A stretch of 55,427 bases of DNA. Source: Streptomyces plumbidurans (GTDB lineage Bacteria > Actinomycetota > Actinomycetes > Streptomycetales > Streptomycetaceae). The notes beneath the pieces were generated by a model. It worked only from the letters and a program-made list of their open reading frames with translations, did not search any database and was not told the origin of the DNA. Position numbers and translations under genes: made by a program. Shown here in pieces: positions 1 through 8,046 of this stretch (the stretch's first letter is position 1; every line of letters starts with the position of its first letter). The stretch lies in NCBI RefSeq assembly GCF_019857225.1, contig NZ_JAFJSY010000019.1:1-55427 (forward strand), read 5' to 3'.

Positions 1-105
1 GCCATCGGCGTGGCCAAGGAGACCCGTCACCGGGACCTGAGCGACGAGGAGCCGTCGGTGAGCGAGCAGCCCGCCACGGCTCCGGCGGACGCCCGCACGG
101 TGTGA
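1..105 (+). CDS. C-terminal end of a transporter, probably MFS (partial)
   Basis: The window opens inside a reading frame that codes for 34 residues and stops with TGA at 103-105. It begins AIGVAKETRHRDL and then becomes an acidic and Ala/Pro-rich cytoplasmic-looking tail. The KETRHRDL stretch resembles the segment after the last membrane helix of MFS transporters of the metabolite:H+ symporter type. The converging neighbours are a PucR-type regulator and 3-hydroxybutyrate dehydrogenase, so a transporter for a small organic acid would fit. That substrate is inference; only the tail is visible and the family call is tentative. Confidence 0.5.
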   Translation, partial: AIGVAKETRHRDLSDEEPSVSEQPATAPADARTV

Positions 106-119
106 CCCTCGGCAGCCGG

Positions 120-144
120 CCCTCGTACGCCTCGCGTACGGGGG
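120..144. terminator. Hairpin terminator between convergent genes
   Basis: An 11-bp stem (CCCTCGTACGC with GCGTACGGGGG, one wobble pair) closes a 3-nt loop. It fills the gap between the transporter stop (105) and the regulator stop (145). There is no clear T-tract on either side, as is common in Streptomyces. It could serve both strands. Confidence 0.6.
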
Positions 145-2115
145 TCAGTGCTGTGCCGACAACCGGTGCAGCCGCAGGGCGAGTTGGATCTCCAGGGCGC
201 GGGCGGGGCTCTGCCAGTCGTCGCCCAGCAGCCGGGCGACACGCTCCAGGCGTTGCGCCACGGTGTTGACGTGAACGTGCAGTTCGTCCTTGGTGCGGGC
301 CGGGCTCATGCCGCAGGTGAAGTACGCGTCGAGGGTGCGTATGAGGTCGGTGCCGCGTCGTTCGTCGTACGCGACGACCTCGCCGATGGTGCGGTCCACG
401 AATCCGGCGATGTCCCTGTCCCCCGCGAGCAGCAGGCCGAGGAAGCCGAAGTCCTCTGCCGCGGCCCCGCCGCCGGAGCGGCCGAGCAGGCGCAGGGCTT
501 CGAGGCAGCGCCGCCCCTCCGCGTAGGCGGCGGCCACGGTGTCGGGGTGGACGACGAGATGCTGGACCGGCCCTGATGCGCCGACCGTGACCGTCTCGTG
601 GACCGCCGTGCCCAGTTGACGGGCCGTGCGGCGGGCCAGTTCGGTGGCGGTGTCGCCGGGGCTCAGCGGTAGCAGCAGGACGGTGCCGCCGTCACGGGCG
701 GCGGCCAGGCCGTGCCGGGTCGCGGCCAGATGCGAGGCGGCGGACCACAGTCGGCGGCGCGCGGCGGCTTCCTCGTCGGCGTCGGGTGCGGTGCCGTCGA
801 GCCGGGCGGCGAGCACGACATGGGTGGCGTCGAGGTCGGCGTGCAGCATTGACGCGCGCTCGCGCAGCAGCCGCGGATCGCCGTCGCGGGCGTCGAGGAG
901 GTCGTCCAACAGCTCGCCGCGGACCCGCTGCTCGGCCTCGGCGGCGGAGCGTCTGGCGAGCAGCAGCAGCGAGGTGACCATCGCGGCGCGCTCCAGAGTG
1001 AGCTGGTCGACCGGGTCCAGACCGGGGTGCCCGCGCAGGACGAGTGCGCCCAGCAGCTCGCCGCCCGCCGTGACGGCGGCGATCCAGTCGTCCCCCTGAC
1101 GCACGGCGTGGCCTTCCGCGCGCGATGCCTCCAGGGGCTGTGCGGGAGCGTCGCCCGCCTTGGTGAACTCGACGGTGCTGTCGAGGACTTGGGACACCGC
1201 GGCGGCCACGTCGTGCACCCCGCCACCGCGCAGGACAAGCTCCGTGAGCCGGTCGTGGACGTCGGAGGCACGCTCGATGACGGCGCTTCGGTCGCGGATG
1301 ATCTCGTTGGCCCGCTCCAGTCCGGCGAGGGCCGTGCGGGTCTCGGCGAGCATGTTCGCCGAGTCGATGGCGGCGGCGGCCAGCGCGGCGAACGAGCCCA
1401 GCAGCGCGATCTGCTCCCGCTCGAAGACCCGGGCGCGCCGGTCGGCGGCGAAGAGGACGCCGATGACATGGTGGCCCAGCATCAGGGGCACGCCGAGGAT
1501 GGCGACCAGGCCCTCGTCCCGTACGCCCCTGTCGATGGTGTTCGTGTGCTGGAAGCGGCCGTCCTTGAAGTAGTCGTCGGTGACATACGGGCGGGCGGTC
1601 TGGGCCACGAGGCCGCCCAGCCCCTCCCCCATGCCGAGCCGCAGCTGCTGGAAGCGGGCGGCGACCGAGCCCTCGGTCACGCGCATATAGGTGTCGCCGC
1701 GGTCCGGGTCGTTCAGGCTGAGGTAGGCGACGTCGGTGCCCAGCAGCGAGCGGGCGCGCTGCACGATCGCCTGCAGCACGGAGTCCAGGTCCCGCAGGCC
1801 CGCGAGGTCGTGGGCCGTCTCGAAGAGCGCGGACAGCTCGGCCTCCCGGCGACGCCGTCCCTCCAGCTCGGCCCGCACGCGCAGCGCGAGCAGCTTGGCC
1901 TGCTCGAGCGCGGCGATCGCCTCGGCCGGCCGGCCCTCGGCGCGCGCCAGCAGCACCGGCTGCTCGTAGGCATCGGCGGACGCGCCCCTGGCCAGCAGTT
2001 CCAGGAACGGTGCTTCCGCGCCGCCGGGCACGGGTGCGGCCGCTTCGGCGGTGAGCGCCGCTCGGGCCGCTGCGGCGCCGTTGCGCCCGGCGGACTGCAC
2101 GTGATCGCGAGACAT
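145..2115 (-). CDS. GAF and PucR-type helix-turn-helix transcriptional regulator
   Basis: A 656-residue regulator. Residues about 90-255 form a GAF sensor domain, with the typical run GVPLMLGHHVIGVLFAADRR followed by a terminal Ala-rich helix. The extreme C-terminus carries the PucR/CdaR-type HTH, with the conserved TKDELHVHVNTVAQRLERV stretch about 30 residues before the end. Such proteins regulate catabolic genes in response to a small ligand bound by the GAF domain. An ATG six codons upstream (2133) is also possible, but AGGA lies about 10 nt before the ATG at 2115, so I chose the inner start. It lies directly downstream of the 3-hydroxybutyrate dehydrogenase gene on the same strand, 76 nt away, and probably controls that gene and the adjoining transporter (inference). 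Confidence 0.85.
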   Translation of the reverse strand: MSRDHVQSAGRNGAAAARAALTAEAAAPVPGGAEAPFLELLARGASADAYEQPVLLARAEGRPAEAIAALEQAKLLALRVRAELEGRRRREAELSALFETAHDLAGLRDLDSVLQAIVQRARSLLGTDVAYLSLNDPDRGDTYMRVTEGSVAARFQQLRLGMGEGLGGLVAQTARPYVTDDYFKDGRFQHTNTIDRGVRDEGLVAILGVPLMLGHHVIGVLFAADRRARVFEREQIALLGSFAALAAAAIDSANMLAETRTALAGLERANEIIRDRSAVIERASDVHDRLTELVLRGGGVHDVAAAVSQVLDSTVEFTKAGDAPAQPLEASRAEGHAVRQGDDWIAAVTAGGELLGALVLRGHPGLDPVDQLTLERAAMVTSLLLLARRSAAEAEQRVRGELLDDLLDARDGDPRLLRERASMLHADLDATHVVLAARLDGTAPDADEEAAARRRLWSAASHLAATRHGLAAARDGGTVLLLPLSPGDTATELARRTARQLGTAVHETVTVGASGPVQHLVVHPDTVAAAYAEGRRCLEALRLLGRSGGGAAAEDFGFLGLLLAGDRDIAGFVDRTIGEVVAYDERRGTDLIRTLDAYFTCGMSPARTKDELHVHVNTVAQRLERVARLLGDDWQSPARALEIQLALRLHRLSAQH

Positions 2116-2191
2116 GTTCACAGGATTCCTCATGGCCCGGCCGCCCGGTCGGCCCTGTGGAAAACTCGGTCTCGGACGGGCGCGGGCGCGG

Positions 2192-2992
2192 TCAGTGCGC
2201 GGTCCAGCCGCCGTCCAGCACGAGCGAGGTGCCGGTCACGAAGGAGGCGTGCGGGCTGCACAGATAGGCGACGGCCTCGGCGACCTCCTCGGGTTCGATG
2301 AGGCGCTTGACCGCGCTGTCCTGCAGCAGCACGTCCGTCAGGACACGCTCCGGGGGGACATCGTGTGCCTGCGCCTGATCGGCGAGCTGCTTCTCGACGA
2401 GGGGGGTGCGGACGTAGGCGGGGTTCACGCAGTTCGAGGTGACGCCGTGCGGAGCGCCTTCGAGGGCGGCGGTCTTGGACAGGCCCTCCAGGCCGTGCTT
2501 GGCGGCCACGTAGGCCGACTTGTAGGCGGAGGCCCGCAGACCGTGGACCGAGGAGATGTTGACGATGCGGCCCCATTCCTGGCCGTACATGTGGGGCAGC
2601 GCTCCGCGGATCAGCCGGAACGGTGCCTCCAGCATCACCGTGAGCACGGTGTGGAAGACGTCGGGCGGGAACTCCTCGATGGGCCGCACCAACTGCAGTC
2701 CGGCGTTGTTGACGAGGACGTCGGTGCCCGCCGCTGCCTGCTCCGCCGCGTCGAGGTCGGTGAGGTCGAGGACGTGCTGCTCGACACTGCCCGCGAGGCC
2801 CCGGGCCTGATCGGCGAGCGACTCCAGGCCCGGGGCGTCCCGGTCGACCGCTCTCACCTTGGCCCCGGCGGCGGCGAGCCGCAGCGCGCAGGCGCGGCCG
2901 ATGCCACCGGCGGCGCCGGTGACGAGGGCGGTGCGGCCGTCGAGGTCGAGCGAGGGGGCGTGGGGGGCCGGTAGGGCGCTGGGCGGGGTCAT
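2192..2992 (-). CDS. bdhA: 3-hydroxybutyrate dehydrogenase (SDR family)
   Basis: A 266-residue short-chain dehydrogenase. The cofactor motif TGAAGGIG is at residues 25-32 and NNAG at 95-98. The catalytic residues are Ser147/148, Tyr161 and Lys165 (YVAAK). The C-terminal half (NPAYVRTPLVEKQLADQA, then VTGTSLVLDGGW) matches the 3-hydroxybutyrate dehydrogenase branch, which oxidises (R)-3-hydroxybutyrate to acetoacetate with NAD+ in ketone-body and polyhydroxybutyrate breakdown. The start has no Shine-Dalgarno sequence but has TAGGGT six nt upstream, so the mRNA is probably leaderless. Likely co-transcribed with the downstream PucR-type gene. Confidence 0.88.
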   Translation of the reverse strand: MTPPSALPAPHAPSLDLDGRTALVTGAAGGIGRACALRLAAAGAKVRAVDRDAPGLESLADQARGLAGSVEQHVLDLTDLDAAEQAAAGTDVLVNNAGLQLVRPIEEFPPDVFHTVLTVMLEAPFRLIRGALPHMYGQEWGRIVNISSVHGLRASAYKSAYVAAKHGLEGLSKTAALEGAPHGVTSNCVNPAYVRTPLVEKQLADQAQAHDVPPERVLTDVLLQDSAVKRLIEPEEVAEAVAYLCSPHASFVTGTSLVLDGGWTAH

Positions 2993-2998
2993 GAGTCG

Positions 2999-3004
2999 AC
3001 CCTA
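2999..3004 (-). promoter_or_regulatory. -10 element TAGGGT for leaderless bdhA mRNA
   Basis: On the minus strand TAGGGT ends six nt before the bdhA ATG. That spacing would place the transcription start at the A of ATG. No convincing -35 is visible. Confidence 0.55.
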
Positions 3005-3046
3005 GGCAGCGCCCCCGCCCTGCTGCATGTGCTGTCGCCCCATACT

Positions 3047-3526
3047 TCAGTCAATACTCATAGGCTCAAACCATGTGGGTTCGTCGCTCAGCGCCTGCTT
3101 GATCCGGAAGTGGTGGTAGTCGGTCATGGTGGGCAGCGCGTCCAGCGCAAACCAGCCCACGTCCAGCGACTCGTCGTCGTTCACGCAGGCCTCGCCGCCC
3201 ACGGCGCGGGCCCGGAAGCAGACGTCCATGAACTGGCAGACGTCGCCGTTGGGAAAGGTCACCGCCTTCCCGGACCGCACGGAGACCATCCGCTCGACGA
3301 CGCATTCGACGCCCGTCTCCTCCTGCACCTCCCGGACCGCGGCCGCGGCGGGCTGTTCACCAGGTTCCGGTATGCCGGAGATCAGTGCCCAGCGATGGTT
3401 GTCCGCGCGCTGGCCCAGCAGGACCCGGCCCTCGTCGTCGAAGACGACGGCGCTGACGCCGGGCAGCCAGAGCAGCTGGTGACCGGCGGTGGCCCGGATC
3501 TCGCGGATGAAGTCAGGAGTAGGCAT
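3047..3526 (-). CDS. Nudix hydrolase
   Basis: A 159-residue single-domain protein. Residues 51-73 give a perfect Nudix box (G-x5-E-x7-REV-x-EE-x-GV), which binds the metal and positions the pyrophosphate of nucleoside-diphosphate-X substrates. The region after the box (VSVRSGKAVTFPNGDVCQFM) resembles ADP-ribose or NADH pyrophosphatase-like and MutT-like Nudix proteins from actinomycetes, but the substrate cannot be read from sequence. The start at 3526 has TAGGGT seven nt upstream and no Shine-Dalgarno, so it is probably leaderless with its own promoter. It stands between bdhA and lnt on the same strand, with no obvious functional link to either. Confidence 0.88.
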   Translation of the reverse strand: MPTPDFIREIRATAGHQLLWLPGVSAVVFDDEGRVLLGQRADNHRWALISGIPEPGEQPAAAAVREVQEETGVECVVERMVSVRSGKAVTFPNGDVCQFMDVCFRARAVGGEACVNDDESLDVGWFALDALPTMTDYHHFRIKQALSDEPTWFEPMSID

Positions 3527-3533
3527 GCCATCG

Positions 3534-3539
3534 ACCCTA
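3534..3539 (-). promoter_or_regulatory. -10 element TAGGGT for leaderless Nudix mRNA
   Basis: TAGGGT on the minus strand ends seven nt before the Nudix ATG, the spacing expected for transcription starting at the start codon. Confidence 0.55.
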
Positions 3540-3594
3540 AACGGCCGGCGCTCTGGTCCCGCCGCACTCCAGGAGGCGTACGCCCGGCGTACGG

Positions 3595-5205
3595 CTACAT
3601 GCCCCGGGCGCGCCGCCCGCGCACTCCGGCGCCGATCGCCCAGCCCAGGCCGCCCGCCGCGACGAGCACCAGGGCGATCTCCGGCAGGGTGCCCAGCCGC
3701 GTCGCGGGTGTCTCGGACGACCGCAGCGGCACCTTCTGCACCAGGTGGTCGGCGACGAACATGCCGGTCTTCTGGGTGATCTTCCCGTCCGGCATGATGA
3801 TCGCGCTGACGCCGCTGGTGACCGGCACCGTGACGGTCCGGCTGTGCTCGACGGCACGCACGCGTGACATGGCGAGCTGCTGGTAGGTCATCTCGCTGCG
3901 GTCGAAGGTCGCGTTGTTGCTGGGCACCGAGATCAGCTGTGCGCCGTCGGTGACCTCGGAGCGCACGGCCCAGTCGAAGGCCGCCTCGTAGCAGGTGACC
4001 AGGCCGACCTTCGCGTGGTCCATGGTGAACACGCCCGGCTCGGTGCCCCGGCTGAAGTCCTGGCGGACCATCGACGTCCAGTTGCTGTTGATCGCCCCGA
4101 TGAGCGAACGCAGCGGCAGGTACTCGCCGAACGGCTGGATCTGCCGCTTGTCGTAGGTGTCGGTGGGTCCCTTCTTCGGGTCCCACAGGATCTGCTCGTT
4201 GTAGAGCTTGCCGTGCCGCTCGACGACACCGCCCACCGAGATGGGCACCCCGACGGCCTTGGCCGCGTTGTCGATGACGGCGTAGGCGTCGGCGTTGGCG
4301 AAGGGGTCGACGTCGGAGGAGTTCTCCGGCCACAGGACGAAGTCCGGCTTGGGGGTCTTGCCGGCCTTGACGTCGGCGGCCAGGCGCAGCGTCTCGCGCG
4401 CGTGGTAGTCGAGCACGGCTCGCCGCTGCGCGTTGAACTCGAGCCCGGAGCGCGGCACATTGCCCTGGATGACCGCGACGGTGGCGTACCCGTTCTCGGC
4501 CTTGTCGCTCACCAGCGGCCGGGCGGCCACCGCGCCCACCACGGGCACGGCCACGCTGAGCAGCGCGGCGGCCGCTGCCGACTTCCGGACGGCGCGCGTG
4601 CGCCTGCCCTCGACGGCGAGGCGTACGACCTCGTAGAGGCCGAAGCCGCACAGCACGACCGCGAAGCCGAGCACCGGGGTGCCGCCCACGGCGGCCAGTG
4701 GCAGGAAGACGCCGTCGGCCTGACCGAAGGCGATCTTGCCCCAGGGGAAGCCGCTGAACGGCACGCGCGCGCGTGCCGCCTCGCCCGCGATCCATACCGC
4801 GGCCGCCCAGAGCGGCCACCCGGGCAGCTTCGACACCGCGGCGACGCCCGCACCGACCAGCGCGACGAAGATCGCCTCGATCGCGACCAGCGCGAGCCAG
4901 GGTCCGGAGCCGACCTCCACACCGGTCCACACCAGGAGCGGCAGCAGGAATCCGAGGCCGAAGAGGTAACCGAGACCGAGCCCCGCCTTCCAGCTGCGCC
5001 CACGCAACACCCAGCCGAAGCAGGCGAAGGCGGGCAGGGCCAGCCACCACAGGGTGCGCGGCGGGAAGCTGACGTAGAGCAGCACTCCGGAGAGCGCCGC
5101 GGTGAGAGCCGGAACGAAGCGTGCGAGGCGTGCCACGGGTGAGGCGGTCGCGTTCTGCGGCTCCAACTGGTCCGACTCGTCCACGGAAGTTGCGGTGACG
5201 GTCAC
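3595..5205 (-). CDS. lnt: Apolipoprotein N-acyltransferase
   Basis: A 536-residue integral membrane enzyme that N-acylates the lipidated Cys of lipoproteins. Residues about 30-225 contain several hydrophobic helices, residues about 238-500 form the extracytoplasmic nitrilase-like domain, and a final membrane helix lies near the C-terminus. The nitrilase-type catalytic residues are present: Glu294 (WPEN), Lys353 (YDK), Glu361 (FGEYLP) and Cys405 (VTCYE). I chose the GTG at 5205 because TACACT ends six nt upstream, which suggests a leaderless mRNA; longer in-frame extensions run through the divergent intergenic region without support. The family is well known in Streptomyces, where two paralogues are usual, so this may be one of two. 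Confidence 0.9.
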   Translation of the reverse strand: MTVTATSVDESDQLEPQNATASPVARLARFVPALTAALSGVLLYVSFPPRTLWWLALPAFACFGWVLRGRSWKAGLGLGYLFGLGFLLPLLVWTGVEVGSGPWLALVAIEAIFVALVGAGVAAVSKLPGWPLWAAAVWIAGEAARARVPFSGFPWGKIAFGQADGVFLPLAAVGGTPVLGFAVVLCGFGLYEVVRLAVEGRRTRAVRKSAAAAALLSVAVPVVGAVAARPLVSDKAENGYATVAVIQGNVPRSGLEFNAQRRAVLDYHARETLRLAADVKAGKTPKPDFVLWPENSSDVDPFANADAYAVIDNAAKAVGVPISVGGVVERHGKLYNEQILWDPKKGPTDTYDKRQIQPFGEYLPLRSLIGAINSNWTSMVRQDFSRGTEPGVFTMDHAKVGLVTCYEAAFDWAVRSEVTDGAQLISVPSNNATFDRSEMTYQQLAMSRVRAVEHSRTVTVPVTSGVSAIIMPDGKITQKTGMFVADHLVQKVPLRSSETPATRLGTLPEIALVLVAAGGLGWAIGAGVRGRRARGM

Positions 5206-5211
5206 TCCGGG

Positions 5212-5217
5212 AGTGTA
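5212..5217 (-). promoter_or_regulatory. -10 element TACACT for leaderless lnt mRNA
   Basis: TACACT on the minus strand ends six nt before the GTG start of lnt. The -35 region is not convincing. Confidence 0.45.
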
Positions 5218-5448
5218 CGGCGGGTGGCTTCGGCACTGACAGCGCGGTCCGGGTGGCAGCAAGCGGCGCCGGGCGGCCCAGGCGTCGCATCGTTCCTGCA
5301 TAACTCGGTCCAACTCATCCACAAAACGGCCATCAACCGTTACGGTGTGCCCAGCCACAGTCGCGGGGCGGTCAGGGCCCGGCGACCTGGGTCGTACGAG
5401 GTCGGGGGGCCTCGGTCGGGTTCTGGGGGCTGGGTGGGTTCCACGGGG

Positions 5449-6516
5449 ATGACGTCTGACGCCGGGCCTGGGGAGGTCGGCGAGAGACGAAACGTTTCTG
5501 ACGCGGCGGGCGTGGTGGTGCTGGGTGCATGCGCCACCTGGTCGCTGATCACGGCGACCGTGCACGAGGGGCGCCCGGAAGGCGTGCTGCTCGCGGTGCT
5601 CGCCGTGGCGGCGGGCTATGCCGCCGGGCGGATCTGCGGGGCGCTGCTGCCGGTGGCGGCGCCCTGCGCCGGGGCCGTGGCCGGGCTCGGCCTGGCCATT
5701 GCCGTTCCGCAGCTGGCCCCGGGACCCCAGATCGTCGCGCCGCTGGGGCACGCCGGGGCCAGTGCCGCGCTGCTGACGCTGTGCGCCGGTGCGGCGTGCT
5801 GTGCGGCCTGGTCGACACCGATCCCGGCCGTGCGCCTCGCCCTCGCCGCGCTGGCGGTCGGCATCACCGTGTCCGCGGCCGTCCTCGGCTCGACCAGCGG
5901 ATTCGTGACCTGCACCGCCGTGCTGCTGTGCTCCCTGGCCGCGGGCCGCATGACCAACCGCGGCCTCGGCATCGCGGGCCTCGCCCTGGCCGCGGTCACG
6001 GTGACCGGCCTGACCTGGGCCGTCGCAGGCAGTGCCCTGCCCGCCGGACTGACCTCGGCCCTGGAGGGCCAGCTCACCCCGCACCGGATCGAGCTGTGGC
6101 GGGACGCCCTGCATCTGGCGCATCACAACGCCGCCCTCGGCGTGGGCCCGGAGCGGTTCGGCGAACTGAGCACGACGGCGACCCGCACCCTGCTCTCGGA
6201 CGGCAAACCGCATTCCGCACTGCTGCAGCAGGCGGCCGAACAGGGTGTCGTCGGGGTGGTCCTGCTGGGGGCGTCCTTCTGCTGGGTGCTGCACGCGCTG
6301 TGGCGCTCGCCGCGCCCCACACCGGTCGCGCTCACCGCCGGAGCGGCCCTGACGGCGCTCGCGACGATCGCCACGGTCGGCAACGCGCTGAGCTTCACCG
6401 CCGTCTCGGTGGGTGCGGGCGTCCTCGCGGGCCTGGCCACGGCCCGTCCGCTCGCGGACGAGTCACCGCAGGAGGAGTTGCACGTACGACCGTGTGACGA
6501 CCGGCTGACGCCGTAA
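5449..6516 (+). CDS. O-antigen-ligase-like polytopic membrane protein
   Basis: A 355-residue protein starting at the ATG with GGGG just upstream; the frame is open further 5' but without a better start. Residues about 20-195 consist of closely spaced hydrophobic helices. A polar loop then carries RIELWRDALHLAHHNAALG followed by VGPERFGE, the pattern seen in the large periplasmic loop of Wzy/WaaL-type O-antigen ligases and polymerases. Two or three more helices follow. Such proteins polymerise or transfer lipid-linked glycans outside the membrane; the actual substrate here is unknown. The gene is divergent from lnt. The 243-bp gap between them holds an AACGG-N7-CCGTT dyad at 5325-5341 that could be an operator. 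Confidence 0.7.
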   Translation: MTSDAGPGEVGERRNVSDAAGVVVLGACATWSLITATVHEGRPEGVLLAVLAVAAGYAAGRICGALLPVAAPCAGAVAGLGLAIAVPQLAPGPQIVAPLGHAGASAALLTLCAGAACCAAWSTPIPAVRLALAALAVGITVSAAVLGSTSGFVTCTAVLLCSLAAGRMTNRGLGIAGLALAAVTVTGLTWAVAGSALPAGLTSALEGQLTPHRIELWRDALHLAHHNAALGVGPERFGELSTTATRTLLSDGKPHSALLQQAAEQGVVGVVLLGASFCWVLHALWRSPRPTPVALTAGAALTALATIATVGNALSFTAVSVGAGVLAGLATARPLADESPQEELHVRPCDDRLTP

Positions 6517-6552
6517 TGGGCGGGTCCTACGCGGCCTGCCGTACGGTCCTGA

Positions 6553-7098
6553 TCAGTGCAGCACGCCGGACGAGCCCGGGCGCAGGCGGTCCCGGATGAC
6601 CCGGACGGCGGTCTCGGCGTTGTCCACGGTGATCGTGAACGTGTGCCCGTCCCACAGGCGCAGCACGATGCCCTCGCCGCGCCGCACGACGACGGCGGTC
6701 CCCTTCTCGGGCCGCCAGCGGTAGCCCCAGCCACCCCACTGGCGCGGGGTGACGTGCTCGGCGAACTCCGCACCCGCCACATGCGAGAGGGGAATGCGGC
6801 GGCGCGGCACACCGATGTGGCCGCAGCGCACCTCGACGCACTCCTTGTCGAGCTTCAGATCGACGTGCACGAAGGCGAGCGTGCCGAAGAGGACCAGCAG
6901 TCCGGCCGCGATGCAGCCGACGACGGACATGACGAGAGGGGCGATGCCGGACTTCCAGGCGGAGTCGACCGCGAGCTCGACCCCGAGCGCCATGAAGGCC
7001 GCACCGCCGAGCGCCAGCAGCCACTGGATCCGGTTGGTCGCGCGTCCGGTCCAGACATCGGGATGCTTGGCGTGCCCGCCCTGGGGGTCGTCCCTCAT
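6553..7098 (-). CDS. Membrane protein with PH-like domain
   Basis: A 181-residue protein. After a polar N-terminus with KHPDVWTGRATNR come two hydrophobic helices (about residues 25-45 and 52-75). A cytoplasmic domain of about 100 residues follows (LDKECVEVRCGHIGVPRRRIPLSHVAGAE, shown here only to its first part, then RLWDGHTFTITVDNAET), which has the strand pattern of bacterial pleckstrin-homology (DUF304-like) domains. Function is unknown; related proteins are common single genes in Streptomyces. An ATG 12 codons upstream exists, but TAATCT lies seven nt before the ATG at 7098, arguing for a leaderless mRNA from the inner start. It converges with the O-antigen-ligase-like gene. Confidence 0.7.
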   Translation of the reverse strand: MRDDPQGGHAKHPDVWTGRATNRIQWLLALGGAAFMALGVELAVDSAWKSGIAPLVMSVVGCIAAGLLVLFGTLAFVHVDLKLDKECVEVRCGHIGVPRRRIPLSHVAGAEFAEHVTPRQWGGWGYRWRPEKGTAVVVRRGEGIVLRLWDGHTFTITVDNAETAVRVIRDRLRPGSSGVLH

Positions 7099-7105
7099 GG
7101 CTACG

Positions 7106-7111
7106 AGATTA
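7106..7111 (-). promoter_or_regulatory. -10 element TAATCT for leaderless PH-domain gene
   Basis: TAATCT on the minus strand ends seven nt before the ATG at 7098 and matches the -10 consensus well. Confidence 0.5.
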
Positions 7112-7203
7112 CTCAGGTTTCGCTGCGCGGGCACCGAGTCGCGGTGAGTGACTGCGCCGTCCGGCCCATCCCGGACCGGCTGCGTCCGTTTGGCGGCTTT
7201 CGT

Positions 7204-7989
7204 TCAGCTCGCGGGACTGACCGCCCGGAGGAGGCGGCCTTCCTCGTAGGCCAGGGCGGGCGCCACGAGCGCGCCCTCGCGACCGCTCAGCAGAACCGTG
7301 AGGGTTCCGGTCGCGGATGCGTCCGGGGCGGGCTGCTCACCGATCCGGCGCAGCGCCTGGGCGGCCACGGCACCGGCGGAACCGTGCAGGACGAGCGGCG
7401 GGCGGCCCGGCTGCTGCACGGCGGCACGGATGCGCTCGGCCACGAGCTCGTAATGGGTGCAGCCCAGGACGACGGTCGTTACATCGTCGGGGGTCAGCGC
7501 GGCGGCCGCGGCCACGGCGGTGTCGATGGCCGCCTCGTCCGCGTGCTCCACTGCTTCCGCGAGGCCGTGGCAGGGGACCTCCGCGACCGACACTTCGCCG
7601 GCGAACTCCGCGATGAGGTTGCGCTGGTAGGGGCTGCCGGTGGTGGCGGGCGTCGCCCAGATCGCCAGCGGGCCGCCGCCGGCCGCGGCCGGCTTGATCG
7701 CCGGGACCGTGCCGACGACCGGAACACCCGGTTCGAGGAGGGCCCGCAGGGCGGGCAGGGCGTGCACACTGGCCGTGTTGCAGCCCACGATCAGGGCGTC
7801 GGGCCGGTGCGCGGCCGCCGCTTCGGCGACCAGAAGCGCGCGCTCGGTCAGGTCTTCGGGAGTCCTGGGCCCCCAGGGCATGCCGTCGGGGTCCAGGGAG
7901 AGCACCAGATCTGCGTCGGGCCGCAGACGCCGTACCGCGGCAGTGGCCGCCAGCAGACCGATTCCGGAGTCCATGAGCGCGATCTTCAC
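7204..7989 (-). CDS. Aspartate/glutamate racemase family protein (MurI-like)
   Basis: A 261-residue cofactor-independent racemase-type protein. The two catalytic cysteines of glutamate racemase are present, Cys70 in VGCNTAS and Cys177 in LGCTHYE, with Asp7-Ser8 at the N-terminus (MDSGIG) and His179 after the second Cys. True MurI usually begins FDSGVGG, so this may be a paralogue rather than the essential D-glutamate supplier of cell-wall synthesis. I chose the GTG at 7989, because upstream residues are not family-like. The gene is divergent from the glycosyltransferase at 8047 with only 57 nt between the starts. Confidence 0.8.
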   Translation of the reverse strand: MKIALMDSGIGLLAATAAVRRLRPDADLVLSLDPDGMPWGPRTPEDLTERALLVAEAAAAHRPDALIVGCNTASVHALPALRALLEPGVPVVGTVPAIKPAAAGGGPLAIWATPATTGSPYQRNLIAEFAGEVSVAEVPCHGLAEAVEHADEAAIDTAVAAAAALTPDDVTTVVLGCTHYELVAERIRAAVQQPGRPPLVLHGSAGAVAAQALRRIGEQPAPDASATGTLTVLLSGREGALVAPALAYEEGRLLRAVSPAS

Positions 7990-8046
7990 CCGGCCACGAT
8001 AGACGATGGGCCCCTGCGGGACCGCCGGGTGGGGCACACTGCGCGG

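Noticed and set aside
3047..5290. A 747-codon minus frame that ends in the Nudix protein
   Set aside because: Only the last 159 codons match a family; the upstream part is an Arg-rich shadow of lnt. A -10 element and ATG at 3526 mark the real start.
7204..7989. The essential MurI glutamate racemase
   Set aside because: Both catalytic cysteines are present, but the N-terminal motif differs from the usual FDSGVGG, so I leave the gene symbol open.
6556..8046. Long plus-strand extension upstream of the glycosyltransferase
   Set aside because: It is antisense to the PH-domain and racemase genes and contains no domain; the glycosyltransferase starts at 8047.
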